From an uncultured Oscillospiraceae bacterium (GTDB lineage: Bacteria; Bacillota; Clostridia; Oscillospirales; Oscillospiraceae): 64,000 nt of DNA. The position numbers were made by a program, and so were the translations under genes. Of this stretch, positions 32,077 to 40,528 are shown piece by piece. Numbering within the stretch: position 1 is the stretch's first letter; each line of letters begins with the position of its first letter. The DNA lies in the NCBI GenBank assembly GCA_958423465.1, contig CATZRD010000008.1, positions 1 through 64,000 on the forward strand, in the 5' to 3' direction. The notes under the pieces are model-generated. The model made no database searches, was not told where the DNA came from, and was given only the letters and a program-made list of their open reading frames with translations.

Positions 32077-34293
32077 CTATACCGTCCAGGAAAACTCCGC
32101 CCGGCCCGGCTGGACCCAGCTCTCCCGGCCGTCCGGCAGGCACACGATCGTTTCCGCCGGGGTCTCCGCCGTCAGGCTGACCCGGTCTCCGGTGTAACGC
32201 CAGGCCACCCGGACCGTGCCCTGCCGGGTCCGGCAGCTGCCCGAGACCCGTCCCAGCCGCCGGTCCGCAACGGGAGCGATCCGGATCTTCCGGAAGCCGG
32301 GCTCCTCCGGCTGGATCCCCAGGATATAGCGGTAATAGAATTCTCCCACGCTGCCGAAGGCGTAGTGGTTGAAGGACACCATGTTGTCGCCGCTCATCTT
32401 GCTCTCGTTCACCGTGCCGTCAGGCCGCAGGGAATCCCACCGCTCCCAGATGGTGGTGGCTCCCCGCTCCACCTGATACCGCCAGCCGGGGCAATTGGGC
32501 TGAAGAAGCAGGTCGTAGGCCAGCTCCGCCTGTCCGTTCTCCGCCAGCAGGGGCAGAAGATGCTGGGTGGAGAAGAACCCGGTCTGCATCCCGTCCCGCC
32601 GCAGCCGCTCCACCAGGTGAGCAAAGAGGCTGTCCCACAGCGCGCCCCTGGGGACCACGAACCGCAGGGCCATGATATAGGCCCCCTGGTAGTCGTCCTT
32701 CATGGTCCCGTCCTTCCTGACGAAGGCCTTCAGGTAGGCCGCCCGGGTGCGCTCCAGCTGACCGGCGCAGCGCCCGGCGTCCTCCTCCCGGCCCAGACGG
32801 CGGGCGGTCTCGGACAGGATCCGCAGGTCGTTGACGATAAAGGCGTTGGACACCGGGCCGTTGTGCATGGCCATCCACTTCACGTCCCGGTCCGGCATGA
32901 GCCAGTCCCCCAGATTGGGGCCGATCCACAGGTCCTTCTTGCCCATCAAGCCGCCCATGTGCCGGATCTCGCACGCCACATGGGCCTTCATGCTCTCGTA
33001 CTGCTCCCGCAGATAGCGGTCCGTGCCGTACTGCCAGTAGAGGAGCTCGGGCAGGATGGTGACGGCGCTGCCCCAGCCCAGCATATTGATGAAGCCCACT
33101 CCGGCCTTCCCCTGGGCGGGAATGGTGGGGGCCACATAGCCCTCGGTGTTGTCCATCTGGGAATAGCGGATATCCCGCAGGAACTTGGCCCAGAACGCCT
33201 CGGTGTCGAAGTTGTACATCCCCGTCCGGGCGAACACGTGGCCGTCCCCGGTGTAGCCCATCCGCTCGTCCCGCTGGGGGCAGTCGGTGGGCACTTCCAC
33301 GTAGTTGGATTTTTGGCCCCAGACCTGGTTGCGGTAGAGCTGGTCCACCGCCGGCTCGTCACAGGCAAACTCCCCCGTCCGCTCCATGTCGCTGTAGATA
33401 GCCCGGGCGGTGATCAGGCCGGGGACATACTCCGCCCCGGTAAGCTCCACATAGCGGAAGCCCATATAGGTGAACCGGGGGCGGTACGGTTCCGTCCCGG
33501 TCCCATGGTGGTAGACGATCTCCGCTTTGGCCTTCCGCAGATTGGCGGTGTAGAGGCTGCCGTCGGCGTTCAGGATCTCCCCGTGACGCAGGCGGAGCAC
33601 CGCCCCCTGGGGCAGTCTGGCGGGGTCGATCTCCACCACGCCGGCAAAGTTCTGGCCGAAGTCCAGAATGGACGCCGCGCCATGCCGGGTCACCGACCGC
33701 ACCGGCATCTCCTCCCGAAGCCGGACGGACAGGATGGTCTCGTCAAAAACCTCGGGCAGATCTCCCTCCCAGGGGACAGGGGGAAACACCTCCGGCGGCT
33801 CCTCCCGGACCGCGCCGGCGCCGTAATAGACCTCCCCATCGTAGAATCCGGCGTAGCCATAGGGGCTGGGAACGGCCATTACCGCCGGGTCGGTACTGGA
33901 AAACACCTCCGCCGGGCCGCCGGCCCGCTCCACGGTCAGCGCCCAGGCCACGGCGGGCCGCTCACCGTAGATCTGCGTCTTGTTGTCGCAGGTGAACCGG
34001 CCGCAGTACCAGCCCTGGCCCAGATAGACCCGCAGCACGCTCTCGTCTTTCAGCAGGGCGGTCACGTCGTAGGTCTGCACCTGCAGCTCCCTGGGGTAGT
34101 AGGTATATCCGGGGGCAAAGAGGATATCTCCCACCTTCTGCCCGTCGATCTCCGCCTCGTAGACCCCCAGGGCGGTGATGGTCAGGGTGGCCTTCACCGC
34201 GCCTTTGCCCTGAAGGGGCTGCTCAAAGACCTCCACCGCTCCCTCGGTGTAGGGACGCCGGGTGGTAATGAAACGCTGTCTTACATCTGTCAT
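32077..34293 (-). CDS. Alpha-L-rhamnosidase, GH78
   Basis: A 738-residue cytoplasmic enzyme without signal peptide. The ATG at 34293 has AAGGGG eight bases upstream, better than the ATG six bases earlier. N-terminal beta domains, then an (alpha/alpha)6 barrel with the GH78 signatures P-T-D-C-P-Q-R-D-E-R-M-G-Y-T-G-D (general-acid Glu region) and G-A-T-T-I-W-E-R-W-D-S, followed by N-H-Y-A-F-G-S-V-G-E-F. It removes terminal L-rhamnose from plant glycosides or pectic side chains after import. Last gene of a four-gene operon with a sugar isomerase-like protein, GH43-like and GH2 enzymes; the upstream stop TAA forms part of its ribosome-binding region. Confidence 0.92.
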   Translation of the reverse strand: MTDVRQRFITTRRPYTEGAVEVFEQPLQGKGAVKATLTITALGVYEAEIDGQKVGDILFAPGYTYYPRELQVQTYDVTALLKDESVLRVYLGQGWYCGRFTCDNKTQIYGERPAVAWALTVERAGGPAEVFSSTDPAVMAVPSPYGYAGFYDGEVYYGAGAVREEPPEVFPPVPWEGDLPEVFDETILSVRLREEMPVRSVTRHGAASILDFGQNFAGVVEIDPARLPQGAVLRLRHGEILNADGSLYTANLRKAKAEIVYHHGTGTEPYRPRFTYMGFRYVELTGAEYVPGLITARAIYSDMERTGEFACDEPAVDQLYRNQVWGQKSNYVEVPTDCPQRDERMGYTGDGHVFARTGMYNFDTEAFWAKFLRDIRYSQMDNTEGYVAPTIPAQGKAGVGFINMLGWGSAVTILPELLYWQYGTDRYLREQYESMKAHVACEIRHMGGLMGKKDLWIGPNLGDWLMPDRDVKWMAMHNGPVSNAFIVNDLRILSETARRLGREEDAGRCAGQLERTRAAYLKAFVRKDGTMKDDYQGAYIMALRFVVPRGALWDSLFAHLVERLRRDGMQTGFFSTQHLLPLLAENGQAELAYDLLLQPNCPGWRYQVERGATTIWERWDSLRPDGTVNESKMSGDNMVSFNHYAFGSVGEFYYRYILGIQPEEPGFRKIRIAPVADRRLGRVSGSCRTRQGTVRVAWRYTGDRVSLTAETPAETIVCLPDGRESWVQPGRAEFSWTV

Positions 34294-34305
34294 ATCCATA
34301 TCCCC

Positions 34306-35154
34306 TTAAAAGCGCCTGTTCAGGTACTCCGCGCTGCGTTGGAGACTTTTGACGGGCGACTTGTCCACCCAGTTGCGGTGGCTCTCCAGAATCACCGCTT
34401 CAACGCCGTTTTGCAGGGCCTGGGCGGCGAGGGCGTCCAGGTCCATATTCCCGTCGCCCAGCTCCATGCTGTCCGTCTTGAGAATCGGCGTCATGGCGGG
34501 GCCGGCGATCCGGGCCCCCCGGTCGTTGATGTGCCAGAGCTTCATCCGCGCGCCCAGCCGCCCCATGAGGGCCAGCGGGTCGGCTCCCCCCTCGGCCATC
34601 CAGTAGCTGTCAAACTCAAAGTTCACCAGCGCCGGGTCGGTCTCCTCCAGCAGGATGTCATAGGCCCGTTTCTCCGCGTTCACCCGCCGCAGCTCGCAGT
34701 TGTGGTTGTGGTAGAAAAGCCGGACGCCGCCCTTGGACAGGGCCGCTCCCGCCCGGTTGAGTCTCCCGGCCAGCGCTCTGACCTGCCCCTCGTCCCCGTA
34801 GTCAAACCGGTACATGCCGGTGATGACGATCCTGTCCGTGCCGTAGGTCCCGGCCTCGGCCAGAATGGCCTCCGGGTCCCGCTCCACGCTCCCCAGATCC
34901 TCGTGGACGCTGACTGCCTTCAGCCCGGACGCCCGGACCAGCCCCGGCCAGTCCAGCCTGCCGCCGTTTCCGGTGGGCATGCCCGCCGCTTTGGTCAGCA
35001 GACGCACCATCAGCCCCGTGGGGCGGATCATAAAGCCGCACAGCTCAATGCCGTCATACCCCGCCGCCCGGATGGCCGCCAGGGTCTCCCGGGCCTGCTT
35101 TTCGTTGTTCAGCACCGTTCCCAGCATGAACTGCTGGACTGCTTTTTGCGCCAT
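34306..35154 (-). CDS. Sugar phosphate isomerase/epimerase-like TIM-barrel protein
   Basis: A 282-residue protein of the xylose isomerase-like TIM-barrel family: G-Y-D-G-I-E-L-C-G near the start, V-S-V-H-E-D-L, F-Y-H-N-H-N-C-E-L, F-E-F-D-S-Y-W, L-W-H-I-N-D-R and E-L-G-D-G-N-M-D. The Glu, Asp and His residues in these boxes are usual metal ligands. It lies 6 bp from the GH43-like gene and 12 bp from GH78, so translation is probably coupled. Exact substrate cannot be told; isomerisation or epimerisation of a released monosaccharide is likely. Confidence 0.85.
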   Translation of the reverse strand: MAQKAVQQFMLGTVLNNEKQARETLAAIRAAGYDGIELCGFMIRPTGLMVRLLTKAAGMPTGNGGRLDWPGLVRASGLKAVSVHEDLGSVERDPEAILAEAGTYGTDRIVITGMYRFDYGDEGQVRALAGRLNRAGAALSKGGVRLFYHNHNCELRRVNAEKRAYDILLEETDPALVNFEFDSYWMAEGGADPLALMGRLGARMKLWHINDRGARIAGPAMTPILKTDSMELGDGNMDLDALAAQALQNGVEAVILESHRNWVDKSPVKSLQRSAEYLNRRF

Positions 35155-35160
35155 CTCCGC

Positions 35161-36969
35161 TCACTCCTTTTCCAGGGCGAACACCTGGCCCTCGGTTATG
35201 CCGTTTTCATTGAAGCTGTCCACCGCCGCATAGTATTTCTGCCCGGCGATCAGAGTCGTCAGCTTCACCTCGTCCGCGCCGTAGACCAGCCAGCTCATGT
35301 AGAGCTTGTCCGGGGCCACGCCGTAGCGCACGTTGCAGCCCTGGGCGTCCGGGATATGGTCCCAGCTCACCAGCGCCTCCAGATCGTTCAGCCGTGTCGC
35401 CTTGGCCTTTGCCTGGGCGCACTTTTCGCCGCTCCCGTTTCCAAAGACCCGCAGACCGCTGATCCGCATGACCTGCCCGTAGGGCAGCGCCCCCGCCGTG
35501 ACCCGGATATACCGGGCGCGGAGCCCGTCGGGATATTCATAGTAGCCGTTGGAGCACTCCCGGGCCGCGTTCTCCAGAACAGTCCACGCCTCTCGGTCCA
35601 GGCTGGCTTCCAGCCTGTAGCGGGAGATCTGGGGCGTCAGCTCGATTCGCCGGTCTCCCCGCTCGCTGCCGTATTCCTCAGCGGGAAATTCGGGGGAAAG
35701 GGCTTCATCGGCAAAATTCACCTGAATGGCCCGGACGTCTGCGCGCGTTCCCAGATCCACGCAGAGCCACTGGCCCGGCTCATTCGTCTCCGCGCTCCAC
35801 CAGTCCCGGATGTTCTCGTTCACCGCCTTTTCCGGGTTGGCGCCGGAGGAGGCGGTGACGGCCTTGCCGCAGCTCAGCAGCATCCATTTGGGCATTTGGG
35901 AGGCGGCGTCAAATTTCCCCGCGGGGATCTCATGAGGATAGTCGGCGAAATTCTGGTTGCAGAACAGCACGCCGTCCCGGTCGAAACCCGCCGGGAACAG
36001 GCCGACCCGGCGCTCAAAATCGTGGTTGACGCTGACGCGCATGGTGGAGGCGTGCCACCAGTTCCCGTACTGGTCCTGAATGGTGCTGCCGTGGCCCGCC
36101 CCGGTGATGAAGCCGCCGGGCTTGGAGGAGAAGGGATTGCTCCGCTGCAAGGTGAAGGGGCCAAGGGGGCCGTCCCCCACATACACCCCGTCGGCGTAGG
36201 TGTTGTACTGGGTGCCGGGGCAGGCGTATTGCAGATAGTATTTTCCGCCGTGCTTGGTCATGAACGCCCCCTCGATATAGGGCTTGCCCACGGAGAGGAA
36301 CATGGCGGTCATGGCCTCGGCGGAGTAGCCGCCCAGATTCTCCATCCCCGCCGGGAACTCGATGCGGTTTGTCTCGGGGTTGAACAGGCGCTTCAGGTGC
36401 TGATAGACCACGCTGCTCTCCCGGTCCGTCACGCCGTTGTCACCGGGCCGCTCATAGCCCAGCTCCGTCTCCCGGCCATAGATCAGCGGAATCGTTTCAC
36501 CGATGGGCTCCATGGTCTCCGGGTCCATTTCCACGCCCCAGATCGGCTGGGTGTTGGTGCAGCCCCAGTAGAGATACACCCGGCCGTCGTCATCCTGGAA
36601 CAGGTCCGGGTCCCAGAAGGGGAACGGCGCGCTGACCGCTTCAAATTCCTCGTTCAGCGGGTCCCGGGTGCGGAGAATCGGGCAGTTCTTCTCCCGGCGG
36701 GAGGCGCAGAAATAGAGGTAGTCGCCGATCTGCCGCACATCGGGGGCGTAGTCGTAGATGAGCAGGTCAGGGGCTGCGTGAAAGCTCCAGTTCAGCAGGT
36801 CGTCTGAATACCAAAATCCCGCACTCATGGAGACGAACAGATAATAGGTCCCTTTGAACAGCGCCAGCGTGGGGTCGGCCCCCTCCCGGTGGGCGGCGGG
36901 CTTGCCTTCCCGCATGTGCTGGTAGCGGTATTCCAGATCCAGCGGATTGCAGTAGGTACACTTTTTCAT
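35161..36969 (-). CDS. GH43-like glycosidase with discoidin-like and FN3-like domains
   Basis: A 602-residue protein. Residues about 25-330 form a five-bladed propeller with the GH43 triad: Asp in E-G-A-D-P-T-L, Asp in F-W-D-P-D-L-F, and Glu in Y-I-E-G-A-F-M. Residues about 355-500 look like an F5/8C (discoidin) carbohydrate-binding module (W-W-S-A-E-T-N-E-P-G-Q-W-L-C-V-D-L-G). Residues about 510-602 look like fibronectin type III (A-L-V-S-W-D-H-I-P-D-A-Q-G-C-N-V-R-Y-G). No signal peptide. Likely a xylosidase or arabinofuranosidase acting with the rhamnosidase and galactosidase of the same operon. Confidence 0.88.
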   Translation of the reverse strand: MKKCTYCNPLDLEYRYQHMREGKPAAHREGADPTLALFKGTYYLFVSMSAGFWYSDDLLNWSFHAAPDLLIYDYAPDVRQIGDYLYFCASRREKNCPILRTRDPLNEEFEAVSAPFPFWDPDLFQDDDGRVYLYWGCTNTQPIWGVEMDPETMEPIGETIPLIYGRETELGYERPGDNGVTDRESSVVYQHLKRLFNPETNRIEFPAGMENLGGYSAEAMTAMFLSVGKPYIEGAFMTKHGGKYYLQYACPGTQYNTYADGVYVGDGPLGPFTLQRSNPFSSKPGGFITGAGHGSTIQDQYGNWWHASTMRVSVNHDFERRVGLFPAGFDRDGVLFCNQNFADYPHEIPAGKFDAASQMPKWMLLSCGKAVTASSGANPEKAVNENIRDWWSAETNEPGQWLCVDLGTRADVRAIQVNFADEALSPEFPAEEYGSERGDRRIELTPQISRYRLEASLDREAWTVLENAARECSNGYYEYPDGLRARYIRVTAGALPYGQVMRISGLRVFGNGSGEKCAQAKAKATRLNDLEALVSWDHIPDAQGCNVRYGVAPDKLYMSWLVYGADEVKLTTLIAGQKYYAAVDSFNENGITEGQVFALEKE

Positions 36970-36980
36970 CGAGCTGCTCC

Positions 36981-39176
36981 TTACCCCTTTTTGATTTTTT
37001 GCAGGACCCGGTCGATCTGCCGGATGGACGCCTCCTCGGCGCCTCCCTGCTTGAGCAGGCTCAGCAGGGTCATGCGGCCCATCATCCGCTGAAGAGCGGG
37101 ATTGTCCTTCACCGCGTCCGCCACGTCGCCCCGGGCGGATGCGCCCTGAGCCATCATCTGATCCACGATGGCCCCGGCCTCCGGGTTTTGGCGAATGTCC
37201 GCCAGCTTATCCACCACCGAGTAACACGCCGGGTCGTAGTCCTCCTGATCGAACCAGTTGACCACGGCGGACTTCTGCCGGAAGGCGTAGTCCGGGTCGG
37301 GCTCCGCCACTTTGCGGATCGTCATTTCGTCCCGGCAGTTCCCCGCCGCGGCCTCGATCTGATGCTCGCCGGTGAGGGGGACGGAGAATCGGAACACGGT
37401 CTTGCCCGTCTGGGTCTCCAGCAGCTTGCCGTCCGCGTACAGCGAAACCTCCGGCTGGTTGGAGTAGACCTTGATCTCGGTCACGTCCTCCGCCCGGTGG
37501 GCGTACCGCCGCCCGCAGAGGTGGACAAAGGGCTCAGACTTGTTCCACGCGGCCTTGTAGAGATAAAAAGCGTCCTTGCGGAGCTTCCGGTCCATGGTGA
37601 CAAGGCCCTTCTGGTTCACCCCGTGCTCGCCCCCCTCGTCCCGGCCGTCGGCGGCGAAGTCGAAGAGGTTCCACACATGGGTGGCCCACAGCCAGGGGCG
37701 CTGCTCGATCATGCCCAGCATGTGCTCGTGGTAGAGACACTGGTAGCCCTCGGTGTAGTCCCCCTTCTCCGGAGCCGGCGACTGGAACCGGGGATTGGCG
37801 TCGGCCCCATATTCGGAAAAGCCGATGGGGCGATCAGGATATTTGGCGTGGTATTCGTCGAAGAATTCCTCATTTTGCTCCAATTCCCCCAGATACCAGC
37901 CAAAATAGAGGTTGTAGCTGTTCACGTCGGGGATCTCCAGAATGGGGCTGTCGATGTCCAGCATGAACACGTTGGCCATGGTGGTGGGCCGGGTGGGGTC
38001 CAGCCGGTGGCAGAGATCGTTGAGCTGACGATGGTTCTCCAGCAGTTCCTCGTTCACCGCACTGGCGGCGGTGATCTCGTTGCTGAGGCCCCAGACGGCG
38101 ATACTGGGGTGGTTGTAGTTTTGGACCACCAGTTCCTCCATCTGGCTCAGGGTGTTGGCCCGGCCGCCGGGCATGTGCATGGTGATATAGGGGATCTCCG
38201 CCCAGACCACGATACCGTTCTCATCGCAGAGGTCGTAGAATTCCTGAGCGTGCTGGTAGTGGGCCAGCCGCACGGTGTTGGCCCCGATCTCCCGGATGAT
38301 CTCCATGTCCTCTTTGTGCTCAGCAAGGGTCAGGGCATTGCCCAGACCCTTTCGGTCCTGATGGCGGCTGACGCCCCGGAGGGGATAGCTGCGCCCGTTG
38401 AGCAGAAAGCCCTTTTGGGGGTCGATTTCGAACTTCCGGCAGCCGAACCGGGCGGAGACCGCGTCCCCGCTGTCCAGCGTGGCTTCGGCGGCGTAGAGGA
38501 ACGGATCTTCCACGCCGTCCCACAGATGGACGTTTTCAAGGGCGAATACAGCAGATGCGTGGCCGTCCACGCTGGGGACGGTTTTCGCCTGTCCGCCCAC
38601 GGTAAAGGTGACATTTCCTCTGTTCTGCCAAGTCTCCACGGTCACGATGGCGGATTTCAGGTCCTCGGATACCACCGGTGTGACCTTGATGCCCGGCGTT
38701 CCGCAGTACCCCAGCTCAAAATGGCTTTCCGGGACGACGATCAGGTTCACCCCCCGGTACAGTCCGCCGTAGAAGGTGAAGTCGGCTTTCTGGGGGTAGA
38801 CCCGATCATTGTCGCTGTTGTCTACCGAGACGCACAGCAGATTTTCCTCCGCCAGGGCGTCGGTGATATCCACCCGGAAGGTGCTGTAGCCGCCCTCATG
38901 GCAGGCCAGCTTCCGGCCGTTGAGCCACACCTCCGCCGTCATGGCCGCGCCCAAAAACTCCAGGTAGGCCCTGCCGCCCGCTTCCAGTTCGGGCCTATCA
39001 AAGGCTTTGCAGTACATGGCGGTGCCCCGCCAGTAGTCGTTGCCGCCGTCCTGACCGTCCACGGCGTTCCAGGTGTGGGGCAGGGTCACGGCCTCCCAGC
39101 CGGCAGGCAGGGTCGCCGGGATCTGGGCGCTCTTGGCAAAGGACCAGTTGTCACAAAAAGGCTGGATCGTTCTCAT
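36981..39176 (-). CDS. Beta-galactosidase-type glycosidase, GH2
   Basis: A 731-residue protein, first gene of the minus-strand operon. Jelly-roll sugar-binding domain (P-H-T-W-N-A-V-D-G, W-R-G-T-A), immunoglobulin-like domain, then the TIM barrel with G-V-S-R-H-Q-D-R, acid/base Glu in W-G-L-S-N-E-I-T, and nucleophile Glu in G-F-S-E-Y-G-A-D. The C-terminal about 180 residues are a further beta domain plus a helical tail. Shorter than LacZ and without signal peptide, so intracellular. Its start is 91 bp from the divergent AraC gene. Confidence 0.9.
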   Translation of the reverse strand: MRTIQPFCDNWSFAKSAQIPATLPAGWEAVTLPHTWNAVDGQDGGNDYWRGTAMYCKAFDRPELEAGGRAYLEFLGAAMTAEVWLNGRKLACHEGGYSTFRVDITDALAEENLLCVSVDNSDNDRVYPQKADFTFYGGLYRGVNLIVVPESHFELGYCGTPGIKVTPVVSEDLKSAIVTVETWQNRGNVTFTVGGQAKTVPSVDGHASAVFALENVHLWDGVEDPFLYAAEATLDSGDAVSARFGCRKFEIDPQKGFLLNGRSYPLRGVSRHQDRKGLGNALTLAEHKEDMEIIREIGANTVRLAHYQHAQEFYDLCDENGIVVWAEIPYITMHMPGGRANTLSQMEELVVQNYNHPSIAVWGLSNEITAASAVNEELLENHRQLNDLCHRLDPTRPTTMANVFMLDIDSPILEIPDVNSYNLYFGWYLGELEQNEEFFDEYHAKYPDRPIGFSEYGADANPRFQSPAPEKGDYTEGYQCLYHEHMLGMIEQRPWLWATHVWNLFDFAADGRDEGGEHGVNQKGLVTMDRKLRKDAFYLYKAAWNKSEPFVHLCGRRYAHRAEDVTEIKVYSNQPEVSLYADGKLLETQTGKTVFRFSVPLTGEHQIEAAAGNCRDEMTIRKVAEPDPDYAFRQKSAVVNWFDQEDYDPACYSVVDKLADIRQNPEAGAIVDQMMAQGASARGDVADAVKDNPALQRMMGRMTLLSLLKQGGAEEASIRQIDRVLQKIKKG

Positions 39177-39204
39177 AAGGGTTTCCTTCCTTTTGGGTTT
39201 TCAG

Positions 39205-39233
39205 TTTGCAAATTTGGAAATTTGTTGTATGAT
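39205..39233 (+). promoter_or_regulatory. Promoter of the AraC regulator, with palindromic operator
   Basis: TTTGCA (39205-39210), 17-bp spacer, TATGAT (39228-39233). CAAATTT-GG-AAATTTG (39209-39224) is a perfect 7-2-7 palindrome filling the spacer, positioned to control this promoter and perhaps the divergent GH2 operon. Confidence 0.6.
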
Positions 39234-39267
39234 AGAGGATAGAGACAAAAAAAGGGGGGGCGATTTT

Positions 39268-40479
39268 ATGGACATAGACCGCAACCTGGAGCTGTTTCAG
39301 GAGCTGGTGCGCTGCGGCAGCGAGATCTACACCTGGCGATACGACGGAGAGGGGCGGCTCCTCTCCTCCAACTGTCCGGAGGAGCCGGTCTTTGACACCG
39401 CCTTTACCGCTCTGGGCTGCCGGGAGCGTATGCTGGCCCACGCTGCCAACGGACGGCCCGTTATGCTGGGCTCCCCGGTGGGGCTGGTGTGGGGCGCGGC
39501 CTTCGACCATCGGGAGGGGCGGCTCTACCGGGCCTATGTCCTGGGACCGGTATTTTTCTCAGACATCTCCATCAAGCAGATCCGCTCCTGGCTGGCCGGC
39601 GATCAGACGCTGACCGACATCGGCTGGAAATCCCGCTTCATTGACCGGCTCTCCCAGATTCCCATGTCCCAGCACCTCATCTTCGCCCAGTATCTCCTCA
39701 TGCTCCACTACTGTGTGAAGGAGGAACGGCTGACTACCGCGGACCTGACCGTCAACCGGCCGGACCTGGTTCCGGTCAGCGACCCCTCAGAAGCGGCCAT
39801 CCACCGGGACCGCCACCGCATCTGGAGCAGCGAGCAGGCGCTCCTCCACATGGTCCGCAACGGCGATCTGGACTACCAGGCTGCCCTCCACGCCTCCGCC
39901 ATGCTCAGCAACGGCGTCCACCTCCAGGGCAGCGCCCCTCTGCGGCAGAAGAAAGATTCCGGCATTGTATTCTGCTCTATCGTATGCCGGGCCGCCATCG
40001 AGGGGGGTCTCTCCCCGGAGGAGGGCTATTCTCTGGGAGACGCCTATATCCAAAGCATGGAGGACGCGGACAGTCTGGACGAGCTGGGCTCCATTACCGT
40101 CCAGATGTATGACGATTTTATCCGCCGGGTCCACCGGTGCCGGACCAACCCCAAGCTGTCCGCCGCCGTCCAGAAGTGCTGCGACTACATTGAGATGAAC
40201 CTGATCCGCCCCATCCACGCCGCCGACCTGGCGGATCTGGTGGGCTACAGCGAGTACTACATCACGAAGAAGTTCAGGCGGGAGACCGGCTTTTCCATCA
40301 ACGACTATGTGAAATTCGCGAAGGTCGAGCGGGCCAAGGCGCTCCTTCGGGACCCGGAGCTGTCCGTTCTGGACATCTCCGAACAGCTGGGCTTTTCCAC
40401 CCAGAGCTATTTCGGTCAGGTCTTTAAGGAGATCACCGGCATGAGTCCCGGCCAGTACCGCCAGGACCTGGCGCAGTGA
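39268..40479 (+). CDS. AraC-family transcriptional regulator
   Basis: A 403-residue protein; ATG 39268 follows AAAGGGGGGG. Residues about 1-130 look like a PocR-like or other ligand-sensing domain (G-S-P-V-G-L-V-W-G-A-A-F-D); a helical middle follows; residues about 300-403 are the AraC double helix-turn-helix (H-A-A-D-L-A-D-L-V-G-Y-S-E-Y-Y, F-R-R-E-T-G, V-L-D-I-S-E-Q-L-G-F-S-T-Q-S-Y-F-G-Q-V-F-K). It is divergent from the GH2-GH43-isomerase-GH78 operon and next to the sugar symporter, so it most likely activates both. A strong terminator follows. Confidence 0.9.
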   Translation: MDIDRNLELFQELVRCGSEIYTWRYDGEGRLLSSNCPEEPVFDTAFTALGCRERMLAHAANGRPVMLGSPVGLVWGAAFDHREGRLYRAYVLGPVFFSDISIKQIRSWLAGDQTLTDIGWKSRFIDRLSQIPMSQHLIFAQYLLMLHYCVKEERLTTADLTVNRPDLVPVSDPSEAAIHRDRHRIWSSEQALLHMVRNGDLDYQAALHASAMLSNGVHLQGSAPLRQKKDSGIVFCSIVCRAAIEGGLSPEEGYSLGDAYIQSMEDADSLDELGSITVQMYDDFIRRVHRCRTNPKLSAAVQKCCDYIEMNLIRPIHAADLADLVGYSEYYITKKFRRETGFSINDYVKFAKVERAKALLRDPELSVLDISEQLGFSTQSYFGQVFKEITGMSPGQYRQDLAQ

Positions 40480-40487
40480 AGCCTATA

Positions 40488-40528
40488 CCCTTCGCCCGGG
40501 GCGTTCCCCGGGCGAAGGGCTTTTTCTT
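40488..40528 (+). terminator. Terminator of the AraC gene
   Basis: CCCTTCGCCCGGGG (40488-40501) pairs perfectly with CCCCGGGCGAAGGG (40506-40519) around CGTT, followed by CTTTTTCTT. The T-run overlaps the stop of the convergent symporter gene. Confidence 0.9.

Noticed and set aside
32056..36807. 1583-codon open frame on the plus strand
   Set aside because: Antisense to three clear enzymes (GH78, isomerase-like, GH43) in GC-rich DNA; the product is Gly/His/Pro/Val-rich with no domain and no RBS.
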